Assembly: GCA_000435715.1 (NCBI GenBank)
Contig: FR882601.1
Span: 270,900-288,918, forward strand
DNA: 18,019 nt
Direction: 5' to 3'
DNA from: Firmicutes bacterium CAG:145
Lineage (GTDB): Bacteria > Bacillota > Clostridia > Peptostreptococcales > Anaerovoracaceae
Below are positions 1 through 7,822 of this stretch, piece by piece. A program made the translations under genes and the position numbers. The first letter of the stretch is position 1. Each line of letters starts with the position of its first letter. The notes under the pieces were generated by a model, which ran no database searches, had not been told where the DNA came from, and saw only the letters and a list, made by a program, of their open reading frames with translations.

Positions 1-581
1 AACTCCATTAAGATTTTTTTAACGGCTTCCTTCTCCGAAAAGGAGAGCGTGGCTAATGCCAGATGAATAGCAGATATCTGTCTCTTCTCTCTTTCTTCGG
101 CCAGATTGAGATTTCTCCTGATCTCGAGTCCCGCCACTGCGGCTCCGTATTCGCACAGGGCTATATCTTCTTCGGAAAATTTGCGGTTATATCTGGTCAC
201 TATCAGAGTTCCCAGACGGTCGCCTCCGCAAAAGCTGGGCACTATACAATGATATTTATCTGCCATAGCATAACTATCGCCCATTATATCCAGGGCTTGT
301 TTGCCGGTTATATTGGCAGAGGTTGAGTCCATCTTCATGAAATTATCATTGTGGTATTCAGGGATGCGTTCTCCGCCCTTCTCATCTACTTCTGTAGAAG
401 TGTCCTCCGCATTTATATAGCCTGTCCCAAGAACGCTGCCCGCAGCGTCCGTCAGGTAGACGTTGGCATTTATGACTTCGCTCAGAATCTTGCTCAGCTG
501 ATCATAAGAAAGGCTGCCAGTGGTGCTTTCGGTAAGAACCCAGTTAAGGCGCCGTATCCTGTCTAATATCTTTTCCGGCAT
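1..581 (-). CDS. codY: CodY, GTP- and branched-chain-amino-acid-sensing global transcriptional repressor (partial, C-terminus off window)
   Basis: The reading frame begins at ATG 579-581 behind a G-rich ribosome binding site (TAGGGGG) and runs open to the left window edge, giving 193 codons of a family normally near 260. The visible part matches the CodY N-terminal GAF ligand-sensing domain: the IVPSFCGGDRLGTL segment (residues about 113-126) corresponds to the family's IVPIIGGGERLGTL, followed by the CEYGAAVAGLEI helix (143-154) and the ALATLSFSEKEAVKKI linker (175-190). The winged-helix DNA-binding domain lies outside the window. In the family, CodY binds branched-chain amino acids and, in many species, GTP, and represses starvation genes when nutrients are plentiful. 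It follows hslU by 22 bases, as in Bacillus and many Clostridia, so co-transcription is likely. Confidence 0.93.
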   Translation of the reverse strand, partial: MPEKILDRIRRLNWVLTESTTGSLSYDQLSKILSEVINANVYLTDAAGSVLGTGYINAEDTSTEVDEKGGERIPEYHNDNFMKMDSTSANITGKQALDIMGDSYAMADKYHCIVPSFCGGDRLGTLIVTRYNRKFSEEDIALCEYGAAVAGLEIRRNLNLAEEREKRQISAIHLALATLSFSEKEAVKKILME

Positions 582-603
582 TTTAAAAGCCCCCTATAAA
601 TCT

Positions 604-2043
604 TTACAGGATAAATCTGTCCAGATCTTCTTTGTGAACAGTCTCCTGGAACTTCTCCTTGACATATTCGTCAGTTATTTCTATCTTTTCTTCTTCCATC
701 TCAGGAATATTGAAGGAGATCTCCTCCAGCAGCTTCTCAAGTACAGTATGAAGACGTCTTGCTCCGATGTTTTCAGTCTGCTCGTTCATCAGGTATGACA
801 TGGTAGCTATCTCATCTATGGCGCCCTCGGTAAAGTCTACTTCTATACCTTCTGTCTCCAGCAACGCCTTATGCTGCTTTATCAAAGCATTTTCGGGCAC
901 CGTAAGGATATTTACAAAATCCTCTTTAGTAAGGCTCTCCAGTTCTACCCTTATAGGGAAACGTCCCTGAAGTTCAGGTATCAAATCGGTAGGTTTTGCA
1001 GTATGGAAAGCACCTGCGCCGATGAACAGGATATGGTCCGTCTTTACGGGACCGTATTTAGTATTGATGACGCTGCCCTCTACTATAGGAAGAATATCTC
1101 TTTGGACTCCTTCTCTTGACACGTCTGCTCCGGAGGTCATACGCGAACCTGAGGCGATCTTATCTATTTCGTCGATAAATACGATTCCGTTCTGCTCTGC
1201 GTTTTGTATAGCCTCGTCAGTCACTACGTCCATATCTATGAGCTTCTGCGCTTCCTGTTCCCTCAGTATCTTGCGGGCGTCCTTGACTTTGCAGTTCTTC
1301 TTCTTGGTCCTTTCAGGCGCCATATTTCCGAAAATGTTTCCTATGGCTATGGACATGCCTTCATTGCTCATATCAAGCTGATTTCCCTTAGGCGTATCGA
1401 CTACTTCGATCTCTATATACTGTTCTTCCAGGAGACCCTGTCTGAGCTGCTGTCTCACCTGTTCTCTGGCCATCTCCACGTCCATATCTTCTTTTGTAGG
1501 TTCCTGATCTTTGGCTGCCTGTCCGTCGAGATACTGCTGCTTCTGGCTCTGGTATCCGCCGCTGTTCATGATAAAGTCAAAGGGGCTTTTAGCCTGGGAG
1601 CCGGATTTCTTTTTCTTTCCCGGAATTATAGCCTCAACTATCTTTTCTTCTACTATCTTATCGGCTATATTATACTTTTCCTCAAGCTTAGTCTGTTTCG
1701 TTATCCTCATAGAGGCTTCCACCAGATCTCTTATCATGGAATCCACGTCGCGTCCCACATAGCCCACTTCAGTAAACTTGGTAGCTTCCACTTTTACAAA
1801 AGGAGCGTCCATGAGTTTTGCCAGTCTCCTGGCTATCTCGGTCTTTCCGCATCCGGTAGGCCCCATCATCAATATGTTCTTAGGAGTTATCTCCTCCCGC
1901 ATCTCTTCTGAAAGAAGGCTTCTTCTGTATCTGTTTCTCAGGGCTATGGCTACTGACTTTTTCGCCTCGTCCTGTCCTATTATATACTTATCTAACTCCG
2001 CCACTATTTCTTTTGGAGTCATGCTGTAAACTTTACTGGCCAT
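604..2043 (-). CDS. hslU: HslU (ClpY), AAA+ unfoldase ATPase of the HslUV protease
   Basis: A 479-residue protein of typical family length. Walker A is GPTGCGKT (residues 61-68) and Walker B is IVFIDEIDK (287-295). The pore loop GYVG is at 94-97, and the sensor-2 region GARRLHTVLEKLLEEISF is at 427-444. The segment from about 105 to 245 is the family-specific intermediate domain that receives substrate. The C-terminus DLDRFIL (473-479) is the conserved tail that inserts into HslV to open and activate it. HslU unfolds cytoplasmic proteins with ATP and feeds them to the HslV chamber. The start ATG follows AGGAGGGG, which overlaps the hslV stop codon; the gap to hslV is 11 bases, so the two subunits are translated from one message. 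Confidence 0.97.
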   Translation of the reverse strand: MASKVYSMTPKEIVAELDKYIIGQDEAKKSVAIALRNRYRRSLLSEEMREEITPKNILMMGPTGCGKTEIARRLAKLMDAPFVKVEATKFTEVGYVGRDVDSMIRDLVEASMRITKQTKLEEKYNIADKIVEEKIVEAIIPGKKKKSGSQAKSPFDFIMNSGGYQSQKQQYLDGQAAKDQEPTKEDMDVEMAREQVRQQLRQGLLEEQYIEIEVVDTPKGNQLDMSNEGMSIAIGNIFGNMAPERTKKKNCKVKDARKILREQEAQKLIDMDVVTDEAIQNAEQNGIVFIDEIDKIASGSRMTSGADVSREGVQRDILPIVEGSVINTKYGPVKTDHILFIGAGAFHTAKPTDLIPELQGRFPIRVELESLTKEDFVNILTVPENALIKQHKALLETEGIEVDFTEGAIDEIATMSYLMNEQTENIGARRLHTVLEKLLEEISFNIPEMEEEKIEITDEYVKEKFQETVHKEDLDRFIL

Positions 2044-2054
2044 GTTATCCCCTC

Positions 2055-2594
2055 CTATAATTTCTCAACGGAAATATTGTCATTGGTATATACGCATATG
2101 GACGACGCTATTTTCAGCGACTCTCTGACGATCTCCTCTGCCGTCATATTCGTATGATTAAACAGAGCGTTGGCTGCCGAATAAGCGTAGTTTCCGCCCG
2201 AACCTATGGCCACGAAATCCTGATCCGGTTCTATGACCTCGCCCGTACCTGAAATGACCAGCATGGATTCTCTATCCGCAACTATCATCAGAGCTTCAAG
2301 GTTCCTCATTCCCCTGTCGGAACGCCACATCTGAGCCAAGTCTACCGCTGCGCGTTTGAGATTTCCGGAGTGTTCTTCCAGCTTTCCTTCAAATTTTTCA
2401 GTCAGGGCAAAAGCGTCGGCTACGGAGCCTGCGAATCCTGAAATCACAGAATTCTTATATATTTTTCTCACTTTTTTTGCTCCGTTTTTCATTATGGCCG
2501 TCTCGCCCATGGTAACCTGTCCGTCGCCTCCGATACAGATATCATCTGGGCCTCTTCTGACTGCACAGATCGTAGTTGCATGAAATTCTACCAT
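2055..2594 (-). CDS. hslV: HslV (ClpQ), proteasome-like peptidase subunit of HslUV
   Basis: A 179-residue N-terminal nucleophile hydrolase. The beginning MVEFHATT aligns with the ClpQ/HslV MSSFHATTI start, so Thr7 is the expected catalytic N-terminal residue after removal of six residues. GDGQVTMG (24-31), the lysine-containing KNGAKKVRKIY segment (36-46) and GFAGSVADAF (53-62) are the standard active-site and core motifs; GTGEVIEP and AIGSGGNYA follow. HslV forms a double hexameric ring that degrades proteins unfolded by HslU. It lies between topA (17-base gap) and hslU (11-base gap). The start is supported by GGAGG about eight bases upstream. Confidence 0.97.
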   Translation of the reverse strand: MVEFHATTICAVRRGPDDICIGGDGQVTMGETAIMKNGAKKVRKIYKNSVISGFAGSVADAFALTEKFEGKLEEHSGNLKRAAVDLAQMWRSDRGMRNLEALMIVADRESMLVISGTGEVIEPDQDFVAIGSGGNYAYSAANALFNHTNMTAEEIVRESLKIASSICVYTNDNISVEKL

Positions 2595-2611
2595 TTTTAG
2601 TACCTCCTAAT

Positions 2612-4702
2612 CTACTGTTCTTTATACCCACATTTATCATTTGAGCAAACAAATTTAGCATTTTTTGAATTGCGTTCAAGAAGAAGACTTCCACATTCAG
2701 GGCACTTTCTATCTACGGGCTTATACCAATACGCCCTCTTGCAAGTCGGATAATTGCTGCATCCGTAGAATAATTTTCCCGATCTGCCTCTCTTGGCCAC
2801 TATATCTCCCCCGCAGTCCGGACACGTTACTCCTACCTTCTGGACTATGGCCTTAGTGCTCTTACATTCAGGATAGCCGCTGCAGGCCATGAATTCTCCG
2901 AATCTGCCTGATTTTATGACCATAGGCCTGCCGCACAGCGGGCACACCTCGTCTGTAGGCTGATCCTCTATCTGCACTTTTTCTATGGCCTCATCTGCCA
3001 CCGCAAGCTCTTCTTTAAGATTGGCGTAAAAGTCTCTCACTACCTCTTTCCAGTTTAAATCCTTTACCTCCACCTCGTCAAGCTTATCTTCCATACCGGC
3101 CGTAAAACCTGTGTCGGCAATCTCCTTAAAATATTCTTCCATCATTCCCGTAACTAAAAATCCCAGATCTGTAGGCGATAAGGTCTTTTTCTGCCGCGTG
3201 ATATATTTTCTCTCCAGGAGAGTAGCTATGATAGGCGCATAAGTGCTGGGTCTTCCTATATTTTTTTCTTCCAGATCTTTTACGAGGCTGGCCTCGGTGA
3301 ATCTTGCAGGCGGCTCTGTAAATTTCTGATCGCTCTTTATGTCGTTTGCTTTCAGAGTTTCTCCTTCGCTTAAGTCGGGGAGTATCTTATCTCTGTCCTC
3401 TTCCATATTGGAAGAGTATATTTTCTGATATCCGTCGAAGAGAAGTTTTGATCCGTTAGCTCTCAGGCCGTAATCACCGTTTGATATATTGACCTGCATG
3501 GAATCGAAGAGGGCAGGAGCCATCTGGCTTGCCAGGAATCTGGTCCATATGAGCTTATACAGCGAATATTGATCCTTGGTAAGCGATTCCTTTATCTGCT
3601 GCGGGTCCAGTCTCACATTGCTGGGTCTTATGGCCTCGTGGGCGTCTTGTATGTCCTTTTTCTTATTGGAAAAGACATTGTTCCCCGCATAATCCGGTCC
3701 GAAATTATCCAGTATAAATTCTCTTGCAGCCATGCTGGCTTCCTTAGAGATTCTCACCGAGTCCGTTCTGATATAAGTAACAAGTCCCAGAGTACCGTGG
3801 CCTTTGATTTCCACGCCTTCGTAGAGCTGCTGAGCCACCATCATGGCTTTTTTAGTAGTAAATCCCAGCTTGTTAGCCGCGTCCTGCTGCAGGCTGCTGG
3901 TGGTAAAAGGCGCAAAAGGTTTTCTGCGTCTTTCTTTTTTAATGATTTGAGAAACGACATAGCTTCCCTGCTTTAGTTCTGCTACTGCCTTCTCCGCAGC
4001 CTCCCTGTTTTCTACAGAAAGTTTCTTTCCTTTATATTCTATCAGTTTAGCGTCGAATCCCTTTTCGAAATCGACGATTATGTTCCAGTACTCCTGAGGA
4101 ATGAAATTTTTGATCAGGTTCTCTCTGTCGCAGATTATCTTAAGAGCGGCCGACTGGACTCTCCCGGCGCTGAGACCTCGTCTGATTTTTCTCCACAGCA
4201 GAGGGCTGATCTGATATCCTACCAGTCTGTCCAGCACTCTTCTGGCCTGCTGAGCGTCTACCAGTCTGAGATCTATAGGTCTGGGATTCTTCACTGCATT
4301 TTTTATAGTATCTTTAGTTATCTCGTTAAATACTATACGGCAGTCGGATGCAGGATCTATCCCCAGCAGATAAGCCAGGTGCCATGATATAGCTTCTCCT
4401 TCCCGATCCGGGTCGGTAGCCAGATATATCTTCTGAGCCTGCTTGGCCTCCTTCTTAAGTTCTTTTATGAGGTCGCCTTTTCCTCTTATAGCTATATATT
4501 CCGGTTCAAAGTCGTTTTCTATATTTATCCCCAATTTACTCTTTGGCAGGTCTCTTACATGACCTACGGACGCTACGACTTTATAAGACGAACCCAGATA
4601 CTTTCCTATGGTCTTGGCTTTAGAAGGAGACTCTACTATTATGAGAGTCTTCTTTCTGGCCGTCTTGCCTTTTGATGAAGGTTTGGTTGCTTTAGTTGCC
4701 AT
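2612..4702 (-). CDS. topA: DNA topoisomerase I (type IA), with three C-terminal zinc fingers
   Basis: A 696-residue type IA topoisomerase that relaxes negative supercoils. The Toprim domain carries IIVESPSKAKTIGKYLG (21-37) and the acidic metal-binding triad region ATDPDREGEAISWHL (95-109). The active-site tyrosine is Tyr310 in GLVTYIRTDS (306-315). IGRPSTYAPII (482-492) is another conserved core block. The C-terminus holds three Cys4 zinc-ribbon units at about 587-613, 627-654 and 667-691, which bind single-stranded DNA in this family. An N-terminal lysine-rich extension (1-18) precedes the Toprim domain. Translation starts at ATG behind CAGGAGGAAAG. The gene sits between dprA (78-base gap) and hslV (17-base gap). 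The usual neighbours trmFO and xerC are absent between topA and hslV. Confidence 0.98.
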   Translation of the reverse strand: MATKATKPSSKGKTARKKTLIIVESPSKAKTIGKYLGSSYKVVASVGHVRDLPKSKLGINIENDFEPEYIAIRGKGDLIKELKKEAKQAQKIYLATDPDREGEAISWHLAYLLGIDPASDCRIVFNEITKDTIKNAVKNPRPIDLRLVDAQQARRVLDRLVGYQISPLLWRKIRRGLSAGRVQSAALKIICDRENLIKNFIPQEYWNIIVDFEKGFDAKLIEYKGKKLSVENREAAEKAVAELKQGSYVVSQIIKKERRRKPFAPFTTSSLQQDAANKLGFTTKKAMMVAQQLYEGVEIKGHGTLGLVTYIRTDSVRISKEASMAAREFILDNFGPDYAGNNVFSNKKKDIQDAHEAIRPSNVRLDPQQIKESLTKDQYSLYKLIWTRFLASQMAPALFDSMQVNISNGDYGLRANGSKLLFDGYQKIYSSNMEEDRDKILPDLSEGETLKANDIKSDQKFTEPPARFTEASLVKDLEEKNIGRPSTYAPIIATLLERKYITRQKKTLSPTDLGFLVTGMMEEYFKEIADTGFTAGMEDKLDEVEVKDLNWKEVVRDFYANLKEELAVADEAIEKVQIEDQPTDEVCPLCGRPMVIKSGRFGEFMACSGYPECKSTKAIVQKVGVTCPDCGGDIVAKRGRSGKLFYGCSNYPTCKRAYWYKPVDRKCPECGSLLLERNSKNAKFVCSNDKCGYKEQ

Positions 4703-4780
4703 CTTTCCTCCTGATTATATTTGATTTCCCTTAAGAATCTTTTCGCTTTTATTCTATAAATTAATATGATAGTTCTTTTT

Positions 4781-5650
4781 TCACATTTTTGCAATAAAAA
4801 TTTTTCCCATACTGTAAGATAATATGCCTTTAAGCTCCATTACGGCCACAATGCCGCTCACATCTGAAGGGGGTCTTTTAGCCTCCCGAGACAACTCGTC
4901 GATGGTAATTTGTCCCCTTTTCATAACGATGTCAAACACTTCCTTCTCGTCTTTTCCCATGTCCCGATCTGTCATATTTGAAGCTGCCTCATCGATTCCC
5001 ATAGCTCTCAATATATCTTCCGGAGCAGTCAATATGCCGGCCCCGTCTGCGATAAGTCTGTTGGTTCCAAGGCTGAAAGGGCTGCTGATATTTCCCGGGA
5101 CTGCCAGCACTTCTCTGCCCTGCTCCGCAGCTTTTACGGCCGTTATCAGCGCTCCGCTGGTATCTCCGGCTTCTATGACTGTTACGACTTCTGACAATGC
5201 CGAAATTATCCTGTTTCTCATGGGAAATCTCCACGGTCTCGGTTCTGTTCCCGGCGGATACTCTGATACGATGAGTCCTCTGTCGCATATAGTCTTATAA
5301 ATTTTTTCGCTGCTTCTGGGATAACATATGTCGGGACCGCTGCCCAGGACAGCTATGGTCTTTCCGCCCTGCCTGAGAGCCCCAAGATGCGCCGCGCTGT
5401 CTATCCCGCAGGCCATTCCGCTGACTGTCACCACTTCGTTTTTAGCCAGCAGGCTTCCTATTCTTAAGGCTGTCTGCCTGCCGTACTCGCTGCATTTTCG
5501 CGCGCCGACTACCGCCGCCGCCCTCTCCTTGAGAAGTGAAGTGTCTCCTATACAATACAGACTTTCAGGGCCGTCTTCCATATCAGAGAGAAACTCGGGG
5601 AAAGCTTTGTCCCCTTTTCTTATCACTTTTATATTATTTGAATTTTTCAT
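4781..5650 (-). CDS. dprA: DprA (Smf), DNA-processing protein that loads RecA on incoming single-stranded DNA
   Basis: Taking the ATG at 5648-5650 gives 289 residues. I prefer this start because AAGGAA lies just upstream and the comM stop ends only two bases before it. The same frame is open up to 5713, but that would overlap comM by 61 bases and add no family-like sequence. The Rossmann-fold DprA domain shows VVGARKCSEYGR (47-58), SGMACGIDSAAH (77-88), the FPMRNRIIS block (142-150) and TSGALITA (164-171). A C-terminal winged-helix domain occupies about 233-289. The N-terminal SAM-like domain of longer homologues is reduced or absent. DprA protects transforming DNA and recruits RecA in the cytoplasm. 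Sitting directly after comM, it suggests the organism has, or descends from one with, natural competence. Confidence 0.95.
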   Translation of the reverse strand: MKNSNNIKVIRKGDKAFPEFLSDMEDGPESLYCIGDTSLLKERAAAVVGARKCSEYGRQTALRIGSLLAKNEVVTVSGMACGIDSAAHLGALRQGGKTIAVLGSGPDICYPRSSEKIYKTICDRGLIVSEYPPGTEPRPWRFPMRNRIISALSEVVTVIEAGDTSGALITAVKAAEQGREVLAVPGNISSPFSLGTNRLIADGAGILTAPEDILRAMGIDEAASNMTDRDMGKDEKEVFDIVMKRGQITIDELSREAKRPPSDVSGIVAVMELKGILSYSMGKIFIAKM

Positions 5651-5652
5651 TA

Positions 5653-7167
5653 TTATTCCTTGGCGCCTCCTTTCAGAAGCCTGGTAAAATGAAAAGCCGC
5701 CGCCAGATCGCATGTCTTTATGACTTGTCTCTCCTCAAAGTCGGCCAGCGTTCTGGCTACCTTGAGTATTTTGGAATATCTCCTGGCGCTTATGCCAAAG
5801 CTGTCATACGCCCTCTCCATGAACTCTGCGCCGGCCGCGTCCACCGGGCAAAATTTTTCTATTTGTTTATCTGTCATGGCTGCGCTGATACAGCCTCTTT
5901 CACTCTGTATTTTTCTTACTCTCAGTATATTTTCTCTCATCATATCCGAAGAAAGCCCTCCCTTTCTTTTTAGATTTTCATGGGATATTCTGTTGACCTC
6001 TACGCACATATCTATTCTGTCGGCAAGCGGCCCTGATAGTCTGTTTCTGTATTTATCTATTTCTGTCTGCGTACATGTGCATTGATGCAGATCATCTCCA
6101 AGGTATCCGCATCTGCACGGGTTAGCGGCTCCTACCAGCAAAAAATCGGCAGGAAAGACAGACGTATCGCCCTTCCTCGATATTCTGACTTCTCTGTCCT
6201 CGATAGGACCCCTGAGAGCCTCCAGTATGCCGGGGCCCAGTTCTAAAAATTCGTCGATGAATAAGACACCGTTATGAGCAAAAGACACTTCTCCCGGCAA
6301 AGGTATACTCCCTCCTCCTATCAGTGAAGCCCTGGTTACACCTGAACAGACGTGTCTGAACGGTCTTCTTGCAGGCACCGGGTCTTCTCTCACCGTCATC
6401 TGCGCATATGAATATATGCCTGCCGTCTCTATCTGTTCGCAAAGGCTCATAGGCGGCAGTATTCCTGCAATTCTTCTGGCCATCATAGTCTTCCCCGTAC
6501 CTGGAGGGCCTATCATCAATATATTATGTTTACCCGCCACAGCCGTCATTATTGCCTCTTTCGCTTCTTCGTGGCCTCGCACATCTTCAAAGTCTTCCCG
6601 GCATATCTGTTCGTCGGCTGTAAACAAGGTCTCATATGGTTTCTTTTTCTCTCCGCTTATATGAGATACTGCTTCTCTGAGGTTCTTCACCGGGATCAGC
6701 TTTTTTTCAGTCTGGCGAGTCATCAGAAAGGCTTCTCTGCAGTTTTCTTCTGCTAAGAGTATTTCTTCGACAGAAGGATCATCTACAATCGCCGCCAGCA
6801 TAGGCATGAGCCTGGTCACCGGAAGGATACTTCCGTCGAAGGACAGCTCCCCTACCAATATCCTGCTCTCCATGTCTTCTGTTATTATTTGCAGGGCCGA
6901 CAGTATGCCCAAAGCTATGCCCAAGTCGAAGTGACTTCCCCTTTTATGAATGTAAGCAGGAGATAAGTTCACTGTGATACGGCCCTTCGGATATTCGAAT
7001 CCGCTGTTTCGTATGGCTCTCCTGACTCTTTCTGATGCCTCTTTTACAGATATATCTGCCAGACCCACTATATTGAAGTAAGGGAGCCCCGGGCTCACGT
7101 CTGCTTCTATATCCACCACTACTCCTCTCGTATTTTTTAATGCGAGGGATCTTATCTTTCTTAACAT
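5653..7167 (-). CDS. comM: ComM/YifB-type Mg-chelatase-like AAA+ ATPase (DNA branch-migration helicase family)
   Basis: A 504-residue protein of standard family length. The N-terminal Lon-protease-like (ChlI) domain covers about 1-175, with SPGLPYFNIVGL (25-36) and IRNSGFEYPKGRITVNLSP (52-70). The AAA+ domain has Walker A GPPGTGKT (220-227) and Walker B VLFIDEF (301-307). NPCRCGYLGDDLHQCTC (349-365) is the conserved cysteine-rich block. The Mg-chelatase C-terminal domain covers about 410-504. In Gram-negative bacteria ComM promotes branch migration during integration of transformed DNA; in Firmicutes the role is less tested. The gene starts behind AGGAGGG, 9 bases after yraN, and ends 2 bases before dprA, so it is tightly coupled to both. 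Confidence 0.95.
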   Translation of the reverse strand: MLRKIRSLALKNTRGVVVDIEADVSPGLPYFNIVGLADISVKEASERVRRAIRNSGFEYPKGRITVNLSPAYIHKRGSHFDLGIALGILSALQIITEDMESRILVGELSFDGSILPVTRLMPMLAAIVDDPSVEEILLAEENCREAFLMTRQTEKKLIPVKNLREAVSHISGEKKKPYETLFTADEQICREDFEDVRGHEEAKEAIMTAVAGKHNILMIGPPGTGKTMMARRIAGILPPMSLCEQIETAGIYSYAQMTVREDPVPARRPFRHVCSGVTRASLIGGGSIPLPGEVSFAHNGVLFIDEFLELGPGILEALRGPIEDREVRISRKGDTSVFPADFLLVGAANPCRCGYLGDDLHQCTCTQTEIDKYRNRLSGPLADRIDMCVEVNRISHENLKRKGGLSSDMMRENILRVRKIQSERGCISAAMTDKQIEKFCPVDAAGAEFMERAYDSFGISARRYSKILKVARTLADFEERQVIKTCDLAAAFHFTRLLKGGAKE

Positions 7168-7176
7168 GATTCCCTC

Positions 7177-7512
7177 CTATAGTTCCAGACCTGTTATGTG
7201 TCCTATGCTGATCTCTATGACCTGAAAATTCAGGCTGTCCCATTCTCTGTTATATCTGGACAAAAAGTATCTGGCAGCGTTTCGTATATGCCTCTGTTTC
7301 TTCATATCCACAGCTTCGGCCGGACTTCCGTACAGTAAGGACGTTCTGGTCTTGACTTCTATAAAAGAAATCGCCTTGTCTTTAACGGCTATTATATCGA
7401 CCTCTCCGTAAGGACAGGAAAAATTACGTCTTATTATGTAATAACCCTTACTCTTAAGTAATTCCGCAGCCAGTTCTTCGCCGGCTGCCCCTATTTTCTT
7501 TTTATATGTCAT
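7177..7512 (-). CDS. yraN: YraN / UPF0102 family endonuclease-like protein
   Basis: A 111-residue protein matching the UPF0102 family over its whole length. The N-terminal GAAGEELAAELLKSKGY (8-24) precedes the nuclease-like core GEVDIIA (36-42) and FIEVKTR (50-56). This is the PD-(D/E)xK arrangement, with Glu12, Asp39, Glu52 and Lys54 as the likely metal-binding or catalytic set. The family is widespread and resembles Holliday-junction resolvases, but its biological role is not settled. It is the first gene of the minus-strand block, with an ATG about 30 bases downstream of the predicted transcription start and a strong GAGGAGG site. Confidence 0.93.
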   Translation of the reverse strand: MTYKKKIGAAGEELAAELLKSKGYYIIRRNFSCPYGEVDIIAVKDKAISFIEVKTRTSLLYGSPAEAVDMKKQRHIRNAARYFLSRYNREWDSLNFQVIEISIGHITGLEL

Positions 7513-7547
7513 CTCGCCTCCTCAGGCAGATTCCGCTTCTTTTGATT

Positions 7548-7576
7548 ATTTTACATTATTTTACATTTACAGTCAA
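7548..7576 (-). promoter_or_regulatory. Sigma-A type promoter of the yraN-comM-dprA-topA-hslVU-codY block
   Basis: On the minus strand, TTGACT (7576-7571) and TAAAAT (7553-7548) are separated by exactly 17 bases. Transcription would start near 7541, about 30 bases before the yraN start codon. The -10 region lies within a tandem duplication of TGTAAAATAA (7546-7565). The -35 element directly follows the U-tract of the dlt terminator. No other strong promoter is seen until codY, so this may drive the whole block. Confidence 0.75.
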
Positions 7577-7612
7577 ATAAAAAACCCCGGGAAATCAATT
7601 TATTCTCCGGGG
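7574..7612 (-). terminator. Rho-independent terminator of the dlt operon
   Basis: On the minus strand, CCCCGG (7612-7607) pairs with CCGGGG (7590-7585), with further weaker pairs inside the stem, and is followed by TTTTTTATTT. It lies 48 bases downstream of the dltX stop. It should end the dlt transcript just before the yraN promoter. The U-tract faces only the minus direction. Confidence 0.87.
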
Positions 7613-7660
7613 CATCAGATCTCTTTTTCTATTAAATTTCGATAGCTATGCGCTGCAGTT

Positions 7661-7822
7661 TTAAAATTCTGCGTAAGTAAATTTAGGAGCATCGGTGCCT
7701 ACTGCAAATATGACATAAGCATATATCGCCATCATCATGACGAAAAAAAGTCCCGTATACATCCAGAATTCTTTATCTGTCCAGTTTCTGATCTTGCTTA
7801 AAAAACTTGTAAGCTTCTTCAT
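7661..7822 (-). CDS. dltX: DltX-type small membrane protein of the D-alanylation operon
   Basis: A 53-residue protein easily missed because of its size. The translation begins MKKLTSFLSKIRNWTDKEFW, has one membrane segment at about 21-41 (MYTGLFFVMMMAIYAYVIFAV), and ends KFTYAEF. DltX proteins are about 50 residues, with one membrane helix and a C-terminus of the F-x-Y-x-x-F kind (FIYNEF in Bacilli). This one has Phe48, Tyr50 and Phe53. Recent work on the family proposes that the C-terminal tyrosine carries D-alanine between DltB and DltD at the outer face of the membrane. The start ATG has GGGTGAG upstream. It overlaps the dltD end by 50 bases in another frame. A later ATG (7760-7762) would avoid overlap but gives only 33 residues and a poor ribosome site. 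Here the gene is last in the operon, whereas in Bacilli it is usually first. Confidence 0.85.
   Translation of the reverse strand: MKKLTSFLSKIRNWTDKEFWMYTGLFFVMMMAIYAYVIFAVGTDAPKFTYAEF

Noticed and set aside
1204..1911. A 235-codon open frame on the plus strand
   Set aside because: It lies wholly opposite hslU, whose motifs are unambiguous. The product is a low-complexity Phe/Leu/Ser/His-rich sequence with no ribosome site and no family resemblance.
4703..4780. A TATAAT-like -10 just before topA
   Set aside because: No -35 is found at a proper distance, and transcription would start inside the ribosome site. The topA-dprA gap otherwise holds only AT-rich sequence.
4989..5288. A 99-codon minus-strand frame inside dprA
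   Set aside because: It is a shifted frame of dprA, rich in Arg, Gln and Gly, with no independent start signal.
5651..5713. N-terminal extension of dprA (MRSGGGFSFYQ...)
   Set aside because: It overlaps the comM coding end, does not look like DprA, and the ATG at 5648-5650 has its own ribosome site two bases after the comM stop.
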